DNA of 64,000 nt, taken from contig OY759216.1 of assembly GCA_963662175.1 (NCBI GenBank), positions 46,331,087 through 46,395,086 on the forward strand, written 5' to 3'. The stretch is from Aradus depressus. Its lineage: Eukaryota > Arthropoda > Insecta > Hemiptera > Aradidae. Below the pieces are notes generated by a model. The model had not been told where the DNA came from and did no database searches. It saw only the letters and a program-made list of their open reading frames with translations. Every line of letters starts with the position of its first letter. Position 1 is the stretch's first letter. Both the position numbers and the translations under genes were made by a program. Shown here piece after piece: positions 1 to 13,500 of the stretch.

Positions 1-640
1 CATTCTAACTGGGAGGCCGGCCGTTGTCTTGCACATTCTAACTGGGATGCCGGCTGTTGCTTTGCACATTCTAACTGGGAGGCCGGCCGTTGTCTTACAC
101 ATTCTAACTGAGAGGCCGGACGTTGCTTTGCACATTCTAACTGGGAGGCCGCCCGTTGTCTTACACATTCTAACTGGGAGGCCGGACGTTGCTTTGCACA
201 TTCTAACTGGGAGGCCGGACGTTGCTTTGCACATTCTAACTGGGAGGCCGGCCGTTGTCTTACACATTCTAACTGGGAGGCCGGACGTTTCTTTGCACAT
301 TCTAACTGGGGGGCCGGCCGTTGTCTTGCACATTCTAACTGGGGGCCGGTCGTTGCTTTGCACATTCTAACTGGGATGCCGGCCGTTGTCTTGCACATTC
401 TAACTGGGGGCCGGTCGTTGCCTAGCACATTCTAACTGGGAGGCCGGCCGTTGCCTAGCACATTTTAACTGGGAGGCCGGCCGTAGTCTTCCACATTCTA
501 ACTGGGAGTTCAGCCGCTGCTTTGCACATTCTAACTGGGGGCCGGACGTTGCTTTACACATTCTAACTGGGAGGCCGGCCGTTGTCTTCCACATTCTAAC
601 TGGGAGTTCAGCCGTTGCCTAGCACATATTAACTGAAAGA
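1..640. repeat. 33-bp minisatellite, about 19 copies, cut by the window edge
   Basis: The unit is about CACATTCTAACTGGGAGGCC plus GGCCGTTGTCTTG. Variants alternate CCGTTGTCTT, ACGTTGCTTT and CCGTTGCCTAG. Because 33 is a multiple of three the array stays open in frame for over 100 codons on + (an 11-residue HILTGRPAVVL repeat) and in parts on -. I treat these frames as a by-product of the repeat. Confidence 0.9.
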
Positions 641-1384
641 GCGGCCTCGCACCATAATTAAAAAAATAAAATAAACAATGGATTCGCCGTATCTGAATAC
701 GTTGATTACCGGAATACACATCTTGAAGGGAAGCTCACATTTGTTTTTTAGAGGAGGCAAGGGCGGATCCAGGATGTTCATCAGGGGGGTAATATTTCGT
801 TGGTTCAAGATTTGGAAGTTAAACCCTATTCACAAGGTTTGGAACGATGAAGGACAAGGGTGCTAATATTTTGATTGGTTTGACGAAGCGCATGAATTAA
901 TAATCAAGACTGAAATATTATTTTAACACCACACATACACAAGAAGGTGCTCCTGCTCCTCAGGTAGCATTGACATTGGACAAGTTCATCTATCTTTCAT
1001 ATCTCATATTGTCCTTGAAAGAACTAGAACTCCAGGTAAACTCGTTCCTCGCCCTTCAAATAGAAGTACATACAATACCAAGAATACACATTTATTTAGC
1101 GTTAATTGGGATCGTTCAAAACAAGTAAATCTACAAGACAAGGACGCCAGCAAGCCATATATATACTTTTTCAATACATATATATTTCCTCTTATGGATT
1201 TAAGAGGATTTTATTCTTCCTTTACAAAAAAAAATTTAGATTCTTTTCACTGTTCTCATATAAATTGACAGCTAAATTATGGTCTAAATATTGTTAGTAT
1301 TATCCCAGCAATACAAAATAAAGGGGAAGTTATGTCTTCGGTCACAAATTCAATGTTGAGTTTTCTTGTGTTTCTGTGATTATG
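641..1384. other. No gene seen
   Basis: AT-rich spacer between the minisatellite and a dispersed repeat. Short frames only; nothing recognised. Confidence 0.5.
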
Positions 1385-1600
1385 AGAACTCCCGATAGAA
1401 TGAATGTATCATCACGAAATTTTATATGAGTATCCAACACCCCGCAAAGACGACACCCATGGAATTTTTAGCCAAATCGGTCTTAGGGAAGGGGGAAATC
1501 AAAGAAGGCGGGCTCGACACAAAAAACCCTATTATCTGTCGATGTAATGAATGTAAAGACGTAACATTTAGGATTCAAGAGCCTTTATGTAAGTTAATTA
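1385..1600. repeat. CGATACATTCATT-family repeat, reverse fragment
   Basis: ATGAATGTATCATCACGAAA, TATGAGTATCCAACACC, GACGACACCCATGGAATTTT and GTCGATGTAATGAATGTA parallel the copy at 48.2-48.4 kb. Confidence 0.55.
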
Positions 1601-1611
1601 TTAATTTTTAA

Positions 1612-1830
1612 ATAAAAACAAAGAACTCGTTTAACTTTTTTATTGTCCAATTCCAAAAAAATATATTTACATACATTGTTCCGGTTTTGAACTTAGTGCT
1701 GACGATGGTATAAGCCGTTCTTTGCTTTATTTATTTTAATAGTTTTTCACTACATCGACACAGATTGCAGAAATGTATTCGAACATTATACATTTTTAGC
1801 TAAATCGGTCGACTGGTTTTGGAGGGAGAG
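1612..1830. repeat. CGAAACCGG-family repeat copy
   Basis: TTTTTATTGTCCAATTCC, ACATTGTTCCGGTTTTGAAC and GTGCTGACGATGGTATAAGC match the 16.6 kb hairpin, with part of the middle missing. The right side continues with ACATCGACACAGATTGCAG as at 16.83 kb. Confidence 0.5.
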
Positions 1831-1914
1831 TGAAAAATGAATTGTAATGTAAGAATATTGTACTTCATACGGTCCGTGTTAATCATTCGCTGACCAAATC
1901 TATTTGATGGCAAA

Positions 1915-2774
1915 ATGAGTTATTATTATCATTTTACTTCAATCTTTTCTGCCACGATATACCTGAGCCTCCAGGCCTGACACTGGCAACCTATGTCGAT
2001 GACACGCTCCTCAGGGCTCAGGACTGTGATCTTCATAGGGCCGTGCGCACTCTTCAAGAGGGTCTGGATGTCCTGGCAAATTGGTTCAACAGATGGAAGC
2101 TGAGGCTAAATGCGAACAAGACAGAAACCAAGGTTTTCGCATTCCGACGGATAAACCATGATACACTGACACCGGTAAACATCAACCACAGAAACATCCC
2201 CTGGACACCAACACACCAGGCGGTGAAGTATCTAGGGGTGCTCCTAGACACCAAACTGACCTGGGGCCAACACATTAACTCCAAATTGACACATGCCTAC
2301 ACTAGACTCTCCTCACTCTACCCACTTCTCAACAAGAACGCTACACTTCGACATGAATGTGCCACACTACTCTACACCGCACTCATACGGCCACTCATCA
2401 CATACGCCTGTCCGGTTTGGCTCGGCACAAGCCAGACCAACATTAAGAAACTGGTCAGGTTCGAAAACAAAGTTCTCCGCCTTGCCGTAAACGCGCCTTG
2501 GGTGGTACGGAATTCTCAGATACGCAGGGAGCTGGGTGTTCCCGACGTTAGAGACTTCATATTTGAGTTAGCGACAAGATTCAGGGCTGGGCTACCACGT
2601 GTTTCTGGAGCCACTACCTTTGGCATTGGGGAACCTCTGCTACACCGTCGTCTGAAGCCCCGGCTTCTACAAGACATCATATTTTAACAATATGCAATAT
2701 GTATATATATACTTTTTTAATTGTGTATAGCGCCCCTTGCGCTGAACCTAATAAAGTTTTTTTTTTTTTTTTTT
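1915..2774 (+). mobile_element. 5'-truncated jockey-type LINE
   Basis: Only the 3' part of the RT is present, from a degraded palm (HDIPEPPG) through the catalytic box TYVDD to the C-terminus and 3' UTR. The 3' end reads CCTAATAAAG followed by a run of T (2758-2774). The last open frame stops at 2687. Confidence 0.75.
1962..2687 (+). pseudogene. LINE reverse transcriptase, C-terminal part
   Basis: An open frame of about 240 codons holds ATYVDDTLLRA (the YxDD catalytic motif), WFNRWKLRLNANKTE, VKYLGVLLDTKLTW, LYTALIRPLITYACPVW, FENKVLRLAVNAPW and RRELGVPDVRDFI. These are the thumb and post-thumb landmarks of jockey-clade RT. The endonuclease and most of the palm are gone. No in-frame stop was seen in the part kept. 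Confidence 0.8.
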
Positions 2775-2789
2775 CAATTGAATAAAATA

Positions 2790-3745
2790 ATCGTATTCCA
2801 CTCTTCTTCGGTACTCCGATTCAGCTTCAATTTTCCTGCGTCAGTCCAACAGCTTCCATTGAAGCTTCTTTTCGTGCATTCTTCTGACACGTTCTCCGGA
2901 GCGGGGGCGGCTCATCGCGATGCATTACATGGTTGTTTCCAACAAATTTCCTTTCAACAGACATCCGATGTGAACTATTTTTTTCCACCCGAGAAATGTG
3001 TTCGCAAAGATATTTGCATAATTCTATGAACATTAGCTAGTAATTTGAAGAAAAAAAAATACTGTAACAGGGTCAGTTAAGAAATGTCATTAGTGAGACA
3101 CACATGCGTTAATACTTAAATTATTTAAGATCAGAAAACGAAAAAAAAAAAATTATTTGAAACGCCCGGAGAAATCATATAATTAACTTTAAACACATGC
3201 TTTTAGTATGTATTTAATTCATTTTTTAAATAATTATCCAACTTACCATTAAGTCAATTTCATAACACAAAAATTGTCGGCAATGTACTTTCCCAACCAA
3301 GAATTTAACTAAATTTTTGCTCCCCTTATTATACCTTTAGTGTAACGATGTATTGTAATCGTGCGAAAATCCGAGATACAGCTTACAACGGATTTTGACG
3401 TTTCAAAGTCCCCTGAATACGTATTGACCATTTTCGTGATGTCTGTGTGTGTTTATGTCATTGAAAACTTGTGAGAGACCTTCGAGGTCCAAGTACATTA
3501 TACTTATATTTAAGACCTATTCAAAAATCTATTCAACTAAAAGTTGTAGAGAATCGTATAATGTCGTTCTGAAACCTTCTAAGACCTTTGCTTGATTTTT
3601 CTATTGCCAAATTTGTCCTTACCACAAATGTTCCTCATTTTAAATCCCTTTAGCCCTCAGGTTTTAAAAAAGGACCAACACAATTAAAGTTATAGCGCAC
3701 CAAAGAGTGTAAAATGAATGTTCGTAAGAAATATTCCAAAGTTAG
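2790..3745. other. No gene seen; upstream of visible PAH exons
   Basis: Mostly AT-rich. 2800-3030 is slightly more GC-rich and gives frames on both strands that match nothing I know. The missing PAH first exon could lie here or left of the window. Confidence 0.4.
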
Positions 3746-3747
3746 GT

Positions 3748-4032
3748 TTTATGACTCATGCCCGAGCTTTAACTACGAAGTCATATCGCCTACTACCAGA
3801 GCGCTCTTTCGTCACTCTGGTGGACATGAGCCCGACTTTACTGTGGGAGTCCTAAATTTTGCCTACCCTAAATTTTTATTCATCTAGGGCAGGGGTCTTT
3901 TTTAACGAGTACCTGACATCGTACAGGCTCGGGACCATCGCTTAACGTCCCATCCGAAGGACGGCGTGCTTAAGTTTATTTTACCTCCCAGATAAAAATA
4001 AACTCAGGGCCTCGGACAGGTTTCGAACAGGG
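3748..4032 (-). repeat. SINE copy, head truncated
   Basis: Tail and body are present (GACTCATGCCCGAGCTTTAA, GTACAGGCTCGGGACCATCG); the copy stops at GGTTTCGAACAG in the box B region. Confidence 0.8.
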
Positions 4033-4133
4033 AAATATGCAAGTAATCTTTAAAATTTATCGCTTAGCATAGTATCTTTATTATTAGTAGTTTTTTTATT
4101 AGGAAGGATAAACAAAATTAAAGAAAAAAAACA

Positions 4134-4290
4134 TATATATATGTGTGATTTGGCCATCGAACGGAGGGTCCTTTCTCTCGAATTTATTTCATATTGGCAC
4201 TACTGGATATAAGAAAATCACTCTCAGAATCACGCTGTAAAAAAGCATTTGGTATAATAAAGTCCTGTAATGGCCATATCACATATCTCT
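4134..4290. mobile_element. MITE fragment related to family M1
   Basis: TTTCATATTGGCACTACTGG and GGTATAATAAAGTCCTGTAATGG match the right half and right end of the M1 copy at 53.6-53.9 kb. Ends GTGTGATTTGGCCAT and ATGGCCATATCACA are inverted copies of each other. Confidence 0.55.
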
Positions 4291-4574
4291 GTAAGAGTTA
4301 AACTTGTTGACAAATAAATTCTATCAAATAGTCAGAACTGTGCTGACGTTTCTTCTGAATTTGAATGACGCAGGTCCGGACTTTTATCCTGATGTAAATT
4401 TGATGGCAAAGAGCCGGGTTGACCCTGAAAGAGGGGAGGGGGGTTGATGTAACTTTGGGCTGAGATTGCTGGAGAAGCGGCTCTGTCAAGGTGTCCTACA
4501 CGTGTGTGTGTGTGTGTGTATATATATATGTGGGAGTGTGGAGTGGCGCGGTGTGATCCTATGTCTGCTTGCAG

Positions 4575-7500
4575 TTGCAGCTGATGGAGGGAGGACAGTA
4601 CATCAAGGAGGGTCCCGACCAGGCCAAGAGCACCTGCCTCTTCTTCTCACCCAAAGAGAACGATGTCGGCACTCTCGTTGACTATCTTGAACACTTTAAG
4701 GTAATTCAAAAAATATTACATTAAATTTATGTATAGTTAGTAAGTTAGTTATTGTGACTTATGCCCGGGCTTTAATTACGAGGTCATACATAGTCCCTAC
4801 TACCAGAGAGCTCATTCGTCGCCATAGCGGATCTGAGTACGACAGGGTGTTTAATGAGTACCTGACATCGTACAGACGACGCGCTCAATGTTTTTTCACC
4901 TCTCAGATAGAAAACCTAAAGGCCTCCGCCAAGTTTCGAACCCGTGATCTTGAGCTCAGTAGGCAAGCACGCTGTGTGTCAAATATAGTGGGGAAAAAAA
5001 AAATCTTGGCATCTTTACATTTAGCAACTGTCTTTTGTCCACTCTATTAACATATACTTTATAAAATTCCTTCGCATGAATTAATCAATTAGGTGTAACA
5101 ATTGATCGTTTGGGCTAAAAATCGATCGTTTCGAGCTATGAAACTCGTAACTTACATAGGGGCTTCTCAATCCTCATACTAAACTTTGTGTTGATACAGT
5201 CCACCGATACAAACAGACTTTTTTTTTATCATTTTTTGAAATCCGGGGTTCGGAAAACATGAAATTCCAATGAAAACTAACATCGAATTTCGGATATGCA
5301 GAACAATTTATTGCCTCAATACGCTATAGTATGTATAAGTAGTAGGCAAAGAATTTTTGAGAAAATAAAGTTGATAAGTGGTGCAAAATTGAAAAAAAAT
5401 ATATACTACGAGTATATAGACATTTTCGGTCAGTAGCGATGTATAGGATGTTTCTTTACAAGATTAATAAAATACATTGTCTTGCTCTTCAAAAATGTTT
5501 CATTTCACAATCGGTTTTGCATTTTCTGCATCATACGTTTACAACATAAGTCCACAGACTTGTTAAAAATTAGCTTTTTAAGTACAAAAATCAAAAAATG
5601 AATCATCAATAAGCTCGCCAAAATAAAAAAAATTATATCTTTGACGTTAATTGTTGGGATGTATTTGTGATTTATATTGTAGCATGATGATTCGAAACAG
5701 GTTGTAATATAAAAAGTTTTGAATAGGAAGACAATTACTTTTTTTTTTTGCATCGTTTATCATCTTTATTTTCTCAAAAATGCTTCGCATACTACTGCAT
5801 AGTACGATGCTTTGACATACTGAACCAAATTATGGTTTGCATTTTTTTTTGTTCCTTTTTCCTGTATATATTTTTAAAGTGGATATAAGAAAATGCTAAA
5901 TCTCTTTGACACTTTTTTTTTTAAATAATAATCATTAATTTACACCAAAACGATAATTTGCCCGATATCAATATTCTGATTTTCATATATGTACATATAT
6001 TCGATATGTTGAACTACTGATTATGATAAGGAAAATATTAAAGTGTTTTCAAAATTTGGCCTACTTCCAGTTGTGTGGTTTAATGTTTCAACTAACCTTT
6101 TCTTTCTTAAAAACTATTAATCATAGAACTTTTTTTTTAGTGAATAATGGCACGTTCTGACAAGAATATTCACTTACCATTGTAGATACAAGAAAAATAG
6201 TTACACCCACAAAATTATTAGCTATTATATTGTTGTAATAGTAATCTATTACCTAGTCTAATCTGGATAATACTTACAATCTAACTCTTCTTAAAGTGTT
6301 TTTTTTTCTTAATGCAACAGCCGGTGTTCTTGGCAGGAGGCCAAGAACACCGGCTGTTGCATTGGGCTTTAACTACGAGGTCATATCGCCTACTACTAGA
6401 ACGCTCTTTCGTCACTCTGGTGGACATGAACCCTACTCTACAATGGGAGTCCTAAATTATGCCTACCCTAAATTTTTATTCACTTAGGGCAGGAGGTACT
6501 CGGCCGGGTTTCGAACCCACGATCTTGAGCTCAGAAGGCAAGCACGCATACCACTGAGCTACCGGTGCCCTCTTAAAAAATAATTACTATTAAAATAGTT
6601 AGCAGACAGATTTTAAGTTTAAAAGCAACGAATGAGCTGCAAGTATTGTGTTTTATAATTCAGTTCTCCCCAATAGGAAGGATGTTCAGTTGGTGAACCT
6701 GACCTTTAGTTTACGACCTGTGTGGCCCACATATGTTCTATAATACCGCATTCGTCAGGGAGGTCCACTGCTCCTTCGTTTTTTGACAAACTTCTTTCAA
6801 AGCTCACACTACTTCATTTTACCTTCACAGCTATACGATGCATAGGGGATGTTATGTAATCAATCAGAAATACTATGTTAAATTTTCACCGAAACCCTGA
6901 TTACATTTTTTTTTTTTAAATCATCTATGAATCACTTGTTGTGTACTTCCCCAGCACGAATTAGTCAATAACGTTTTAGCTTTCTCTACAAATCCAATCG
7001 ATCACTTGGACTAAAACTAACATTATTAAATTAATTATAAATTTCATTTAATGTAGGAATTTCAATAATTCCGAATATTGGCCCTTTTTGGTCTCAGTTT
7101 ATTTAATTTATTTTTTCATAATTTAGAAATACAATATTTCATCCATCTGGACATTTTCAAGTACAACTGAAAAATATTACATAGATATGAAACTTAAAAT
7201 CAAATCTAAATCTTGTTTCTCTTACTTACATTATAACATCTTCATTTCTTGTTATGCTATGAAAAATTATTTTTTATAACATAGCGTGTCAAAATCTAAC
7301 ATATATTTCCATCTTAATTATGCTTCTGTAAAAAAGTATTTGCAAAATATCTCACTGTATATGTTTAATATTACTTATAATTATTGAAATCGAAAAATCG
7401 TATATATTGATACGAATTGTGGATTAATTATAATTAAATATTAGCGCATATAAGTGTAGAGGCTTTAGAACGCATGGTTTTTGCCTATAGTTCAAATAGA

Positions 7501-10500
7501 TATGATAGATTGGCACAGGAACATAGTCAGGTAGCCCAAAAACTGGAAAAATAAATAAATGATAATGAAAAATCCTGCTCCGAAAATATGCGCATATTGA
7601 CAGCGTATCCCTTCTATTATTTAGAAGTTTCTAAAAGCATCTAACTTGAAGTTACTAATCTAGATAACTTTACTAAATAGCTTAAAGTTACTAAACTGTT
7701 TTTTTTACTATTAACTCGTTCACAACCGGGCGAGACCCTTAGGTATTTTATAAGATGAAAACAATTTGAGCACGCCATCCTTCGGATGGAACGTTAAGCG
7801 TTGGTCCCGAGCCTGTGCGATGTCACTCGTTAAAGTGATTAAACCTAGGCAGACAAAATTTAGGACTCCCACAGTCGGGCTCATGTCTAACTGAGTGACG
7901 AAAGAGCGCTCTAGTAGTAGGCGATATGACCTCATAGTTAAAGTCCGGGCATGAGTCATAATAACTAACTATTAACTCGTTCACTGCGGAACAAATTTTG
8001 TAACTTAGCTAACATGTTAATTACATATGACGGGGTTAAAATCAAAACGGTCTAAGTGACATTTCTAAAACTTTGAAGAAATTGTGCATTAAGTTCTTAA
8101 CTGATTTAAAAAATCTATAATTTATCGAAACCGGAAATATTTTGTCTTCTGATTTTATGGTGAAAGTTGCTGTTAGCAAACCATAAAATGGAATTCAAAT
8201 CTTAATTTCAAGGTCACTATTGATATGTTTAACTTGTTCATGTCACCGAAATGAAATAAGTGATTTGCCACTAGATCTCAGCACTGGCTAGGATTTCACT
8301 TGTACAACTTTTTTCCTGAACAGAACTACCTATCATTTTTGTACCCGATTATGCACTTAACAAAAAATTATCAAAAATGTCACTTGGATCATTTTGATTC
8401 TAATCCCGTCATATATAATTCTTCATAACAACAGTTACCCATTATTTTACTCGAGGGAATAACAATAATGAATATCACTAAATAGGAATAAAGTTAACAT
8501 TAAAATTATAGAATGTAGAATTACAGTGCCTTTCACAAAAGTGATAAAATAAAATACAAAATTATAAAAAATAAATATAGAGATAAAAAAAGAAAACTTT
8601 GAAAGGTGGTTTTATTTTTATTTCACATATAAATATTTTATTTTTTGTTATGTTAAAATCATGCCAATATTGTCAAGTTGCCCTTGGTGTGATGCTACGT
8701 AGCAACCTTCGGAAGGTTAGCAACCTTTTTTTTAAAAATGCAAAAAATGGCAACCATCTTGCGTACTACCGGTTGTCACTCTCTTGTTAAATTATTACCT
8801 ATCCATTGACTATTGACCGAAATGCATCAAATAATCATAATTAATTTCGAAGAATATAAATTATTTCTGTGTAGAACATATTGAAGTATGATATTGTCCC
8901 ATTCTTTTCTATCCATTACTGTTGTTAAATTTGAGCACGTACATTTCCTACTAGCAGGTTACTCATTGTTCAGTTAGTAACTGTAATGTGGTTTATAAAG
9001 ATATTATGTGTGAAATTTCATGAAAATCCAAATAATTGTTACAAAAATAGTAATGTTTTTATGATTTAAGTCCCAAAAATCTCCACTCCTGTTCAATGTT
9101 TTGAAATGCCGCATAACCTAGAAAAGATTCTAAATAGGCTTCTATATTACACGGAACGGATGTTACACCGTTTCAGAACAAACAAGAAACTATTTCCAAC
9201 AATATGTAGACAAAACTCTACTTACATGCAAAACATGCACATTAGGAGGGATGATGTCACACCTAGGGTCCTCAGCATTCAACACTCTTATCCCTTCTCT
9301 GATAGCTCAACAGTGGGAGTCCTAAATTTTATCTACCCAGGTTCAATTATCTAGGGTAGGGGTATTTAACGTGTACCTGACATTGAACAGGCTCGGAACA
9401 GTCACTTAACGTCCAATCCGAAGGACGGCGTGCTCAAGGTTTTCACCTGCCAGATAAAAAACCTAAAGGGCAACCCAGTAGGCAACGCTACCCCTGAGCT
9501 ACCGGCGGCCTCAGTAGCTATAGTCAGTGTAGTAAATAAACAACAGAATTTTACTAACAAAATATTTCCGGTTTTCTTTTTACTAACAAAATAACCATCT
9601 ATGTATGTATCTAATAGGAAACTGCGGAAACAACTCTTCAATATTAGACAACGCCAAGTGATGTTGCCAATCATATACAGTAGAACCTCTATAAGTCGAA
9701 CATCAAGGGAGACGCCAAAAAATTAGAGTTATAGAGTTTTCGACTTATGGAGGATTTCGACAGGCGGATTTTGATTCTACTTGTAGAGGTTAAGATTCAT
9801 TCTAACTAATTTTGAGTTAGAGAGGTGAAATAAATAAAAATTCAAGTTACAGAGGTAACAAACATTTTTTATTATTGTTGACAGAGTAATCATTGGTAGG
9901 CCAAATTGTTCAGCAACATCTTTCTTCTTTTGACAGCTCTTCACAGCTTCGAGCACTTCTAAGTTTCAGCGAGACTCTTCGGTTTACACACCACTCATGT
10001 TTTAACAATTTTATTCGTAAACTATTGTAAAAATTGATGTGTATTGCGGTAGAACCAAACTACTTTTGACAATTTTTCAATGGACAACAAATGACTTGCT
10101 TCGCTAAAGTTCAAATGAAATCAATAATAATACCCTTTATCATTTCTTAGAATTGGTAATCCTATTTATTGTATACTCCTAAATTGTTTTCTAAGAAACA
10201 ATGGTGTACCTTGTCGGCAAATTCTTAAAGTCGGTAACTTATTTTTCTTCGAGCTATAGAGGTAATAAGTTTCAAATAATCGAGTTGTAAAGGTTGTAAA
10301 ATAAAACATTGCTATGTTCGAGATACAGAGGTCCAATTTATTTTTTCGAGTTATAGAGGGAAAATATGAACCAAAATGGTTTGTAGGGACTCACTGATTA
10401 TTTCGACTAATAGAGGGTTGAGATTTCGAGTAATGGAGGTTTTGGGGCTTGAAGGGAAAGGAACAAAACTTTTTTTCGAGTTTTGGATGTTTTCGACTTA

Positions 10501-13500
10501 TCGAGGTTCGACTTGAAGAGGTTCTACTGTATATATATTTTTTACTTTTTATTGTTTAAAATAAAAATGTACTATAATTTGTGCGGTTTATTTTGTCTAT
10601 AGGTATCCGCATTTTGTGCACGGGTTTGCACGCACAAATTGATCGAATATGTTATATTTTCAGCGTCACAATGTGAATCTGATGCACATAGAGTCGAGAT
10701 CTTCTGTGCGGTTCCCGGATAGATATGAGTTCATGGTGGAATGTGCACCTACGGGCAACCTAGGTGCTGCCATACAGGGTCTCCAGGACAGTACTCAGTA
10801 TCTCAGCATCATCTCTCGCAATTACGAGAACAACAGAGGTAAACTCTCCTAATATCATATCAACAGAAGTTTTGTTATTCATACAATTCTAAATAAAATA
10901 TAATTCATTTGAGGAATGTAATTCTCTTAAGAAAACATGATGTAATTTGTACAAGCGCTTAACAAAATTATTTAACAAAAGATATATGTTTTGAATTAAC
11001 ATTTTGATATGGTTGTACTATAGTACTAGGCCTATTGTCAATGTACAATATCTTCATTATTATTTAATGAAACTAGTATTATTTTATATCAATACAAACC
11101 GAAATTTTAAACATTTGTTTTGATTGAGAAAATGAGAAAAAAACAGGGAGCCAGTAATATACTCGTAGTAAGTACATATTTGGTTAGGGATAATACTACA
11201 ATACTGGCCCCAATTTGACACTCCCGTAGCTAGCTTAAGTTAGTTAAGCCTCACAGCTTCTCCGGTTATGTAAAATGGGTCTTTACATACAACAATTTTT
11301 ATGTATCGGAAAAACTAAGACGGGCCTTTTAGTAAAGGGTAAGTAGGGGGTAGCAAATACGCCCCCAAATTTTGTAATATTTCGATTTATGTTTGTTCTA
11401 GTAATTTATGTACCCAGATGAATGATTATCGCTGTTAGACAGCTTACAACAATAGAAATTGAGGTGTGGTCGAGCTAATTAATAAGTACCTGATCTTTAT
11501 AGTGGAACATACGTCCACTAATGACCTTGTCATTATTAGTATACCCAACTTTTACCAAGCGGCAGCGGGTACTACGCAGTTTACCCCGGTAATCCTAGGT
11601 TTAACCGTTAATCTAACTTTACCCGTAACATATACATATAAAAATGCATAAGTGAAGATCCATTTTACTTAACCGGAAAATGTATATTGCTTCACTAAAA
11701 TTCACTAAAAAGACCGACGGAAGGATTAACATTGTATTCTTTCAGATATTTGTTCAAATCATGGTGACTTGTGTTAATTATGGGAAAGATAAGAGAGAAA
11801 AAATGTTAAATTTTTTTTTTTTTTTTTTATTTATTAAATCAACTGTGAAGCTACATATATCCCCAGTTTTTAGTAACCCGCAACGTTTTTATTTACCAAT
11901 CCATTTACAGATTTATAATGAAAATTCAAAATCAGCCCCAGATTCCTTAGCTATAAATTGAACCAATGTAAGCTTTGACTGGGGGGCGGGTTCTGGTGGG
12001 GGGCCTGGGCTTGGGGTTGCTGGCTTGGCTGGGGGTCTGTGGGGGGCACTATCGGGGCACTGGTCTATAGACACAGGAGCTCCGAAGACCTTCCTTCAGG
12101 AGTCTCCCTTCACTCGTCACTGGTCGGTGCTATGTATATTGTTTTGGGTGACGTGGTCCGGCGATGCCTCCGTCTGTCCCCCGGCCTCTGTCTGGGCTCC
12201 TCCCTCCAGTATCCTCTCTTTGGCAGAATTATATTTTATAATGTAGTTTTAAGAATAGAAATGGCTAGTGTGGTGTCTGCCGAGGCCAAAAAAGGAAAAA
12301 AAAAGCTACATATATAATACTAACAATTACTTTTAATGATTAAATAATTTTGGTTAGTTTTGTTTTATTAATTAGCAGAATATATCCAATTTTAAACAAA
12401 AATAATATTGAATGGGATCAGTAATATAGTATAAACATTAAAAAATACTCAATTTATTAAGTTTCGAGAATCTTAATAACTATCCCTAACAATGAAGGCA
12501 GGAAATGGAGGTCGATTTTTTTGTTTATATTGATAGAAAATAATACTTGTTACTTTAAATAATAATAAAGATATTGTAAATTGAAACTGGGGGCCAGTAC
12601 TATAGTACACCCTTTGATTTCTGTCAGAATGACAAAAAGAAAATTAAAACCAAAAAATTGCCTGAATTCATGAATTATGTAATTAAATATTGTAATATTA
12701 ATGGCATAACCACAATATTAATAATATCACAAAATTTATGGCTCACAATATTCATCACTACACTATTAGTGGAAATAATAGCTTATGATGACAAGGACAT
12801 CTAAGTTATTTGCCCATCTAATTAAAACATATACAAGTTAGTAAACAAGGAGACGTTGAGTTCGTTATCAAATATTCTGTAGTAAACAAACAAAAACAAC
12901 AGGCAAGGTAAAGGCATCCTCACAAGCAATCTTTATTTTCTAAACTATTTGTATAATATTTATTATCTTGGAAATTTATAAGCTATTTTCATAATTCCAT
13001 AGCATTTTTTCTGTGTGATATAGACTTCTATTTTAAAAACATCTGTAAGTAATTAGAAAATGCGTATTGAACTTTTTTTTTCCTTAAGTAGTATTATCTC
13101 GAGCGACGAGATTGTGGATTTGGTGGAAAACTAATAAAAACAAAAAACTTGACATGTATATATATATATTTTTTATTTATTTACAAATAGCTATTTACAA
13201 TTGTATACAAATAAGTACAAGCAAATGTGCTAATAAAGAGATAATGGCAATGTCAAAATGTCATAGGGAGAAATCCCCCTGTGGTGATGCTCCCTAGTCA
13301 TTGATTTTCTCTCATTTATAACTAATCACTGTCACTGCTGCCAAGGAGGTCTCTAGACCATTGACGCTTAAGCCGTCGTTGAGGAAGTATGGCAGAATGG
13401 AGGGCTCGGACTAGAGGATTATTGTGGGAACTATGAGAGGAAAATAATTTTTTATATTTGGATTTAGCGACTTCAGTGACAAAAGGTACGTTAAGGTCAG

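Noticed and set aside
29..370. 113-codon open frame with 11-residue repeats
   Set aside because: It follows from a 33-bp tandem unit free of stops; the other strand is also partly open, and no gene context is visible.
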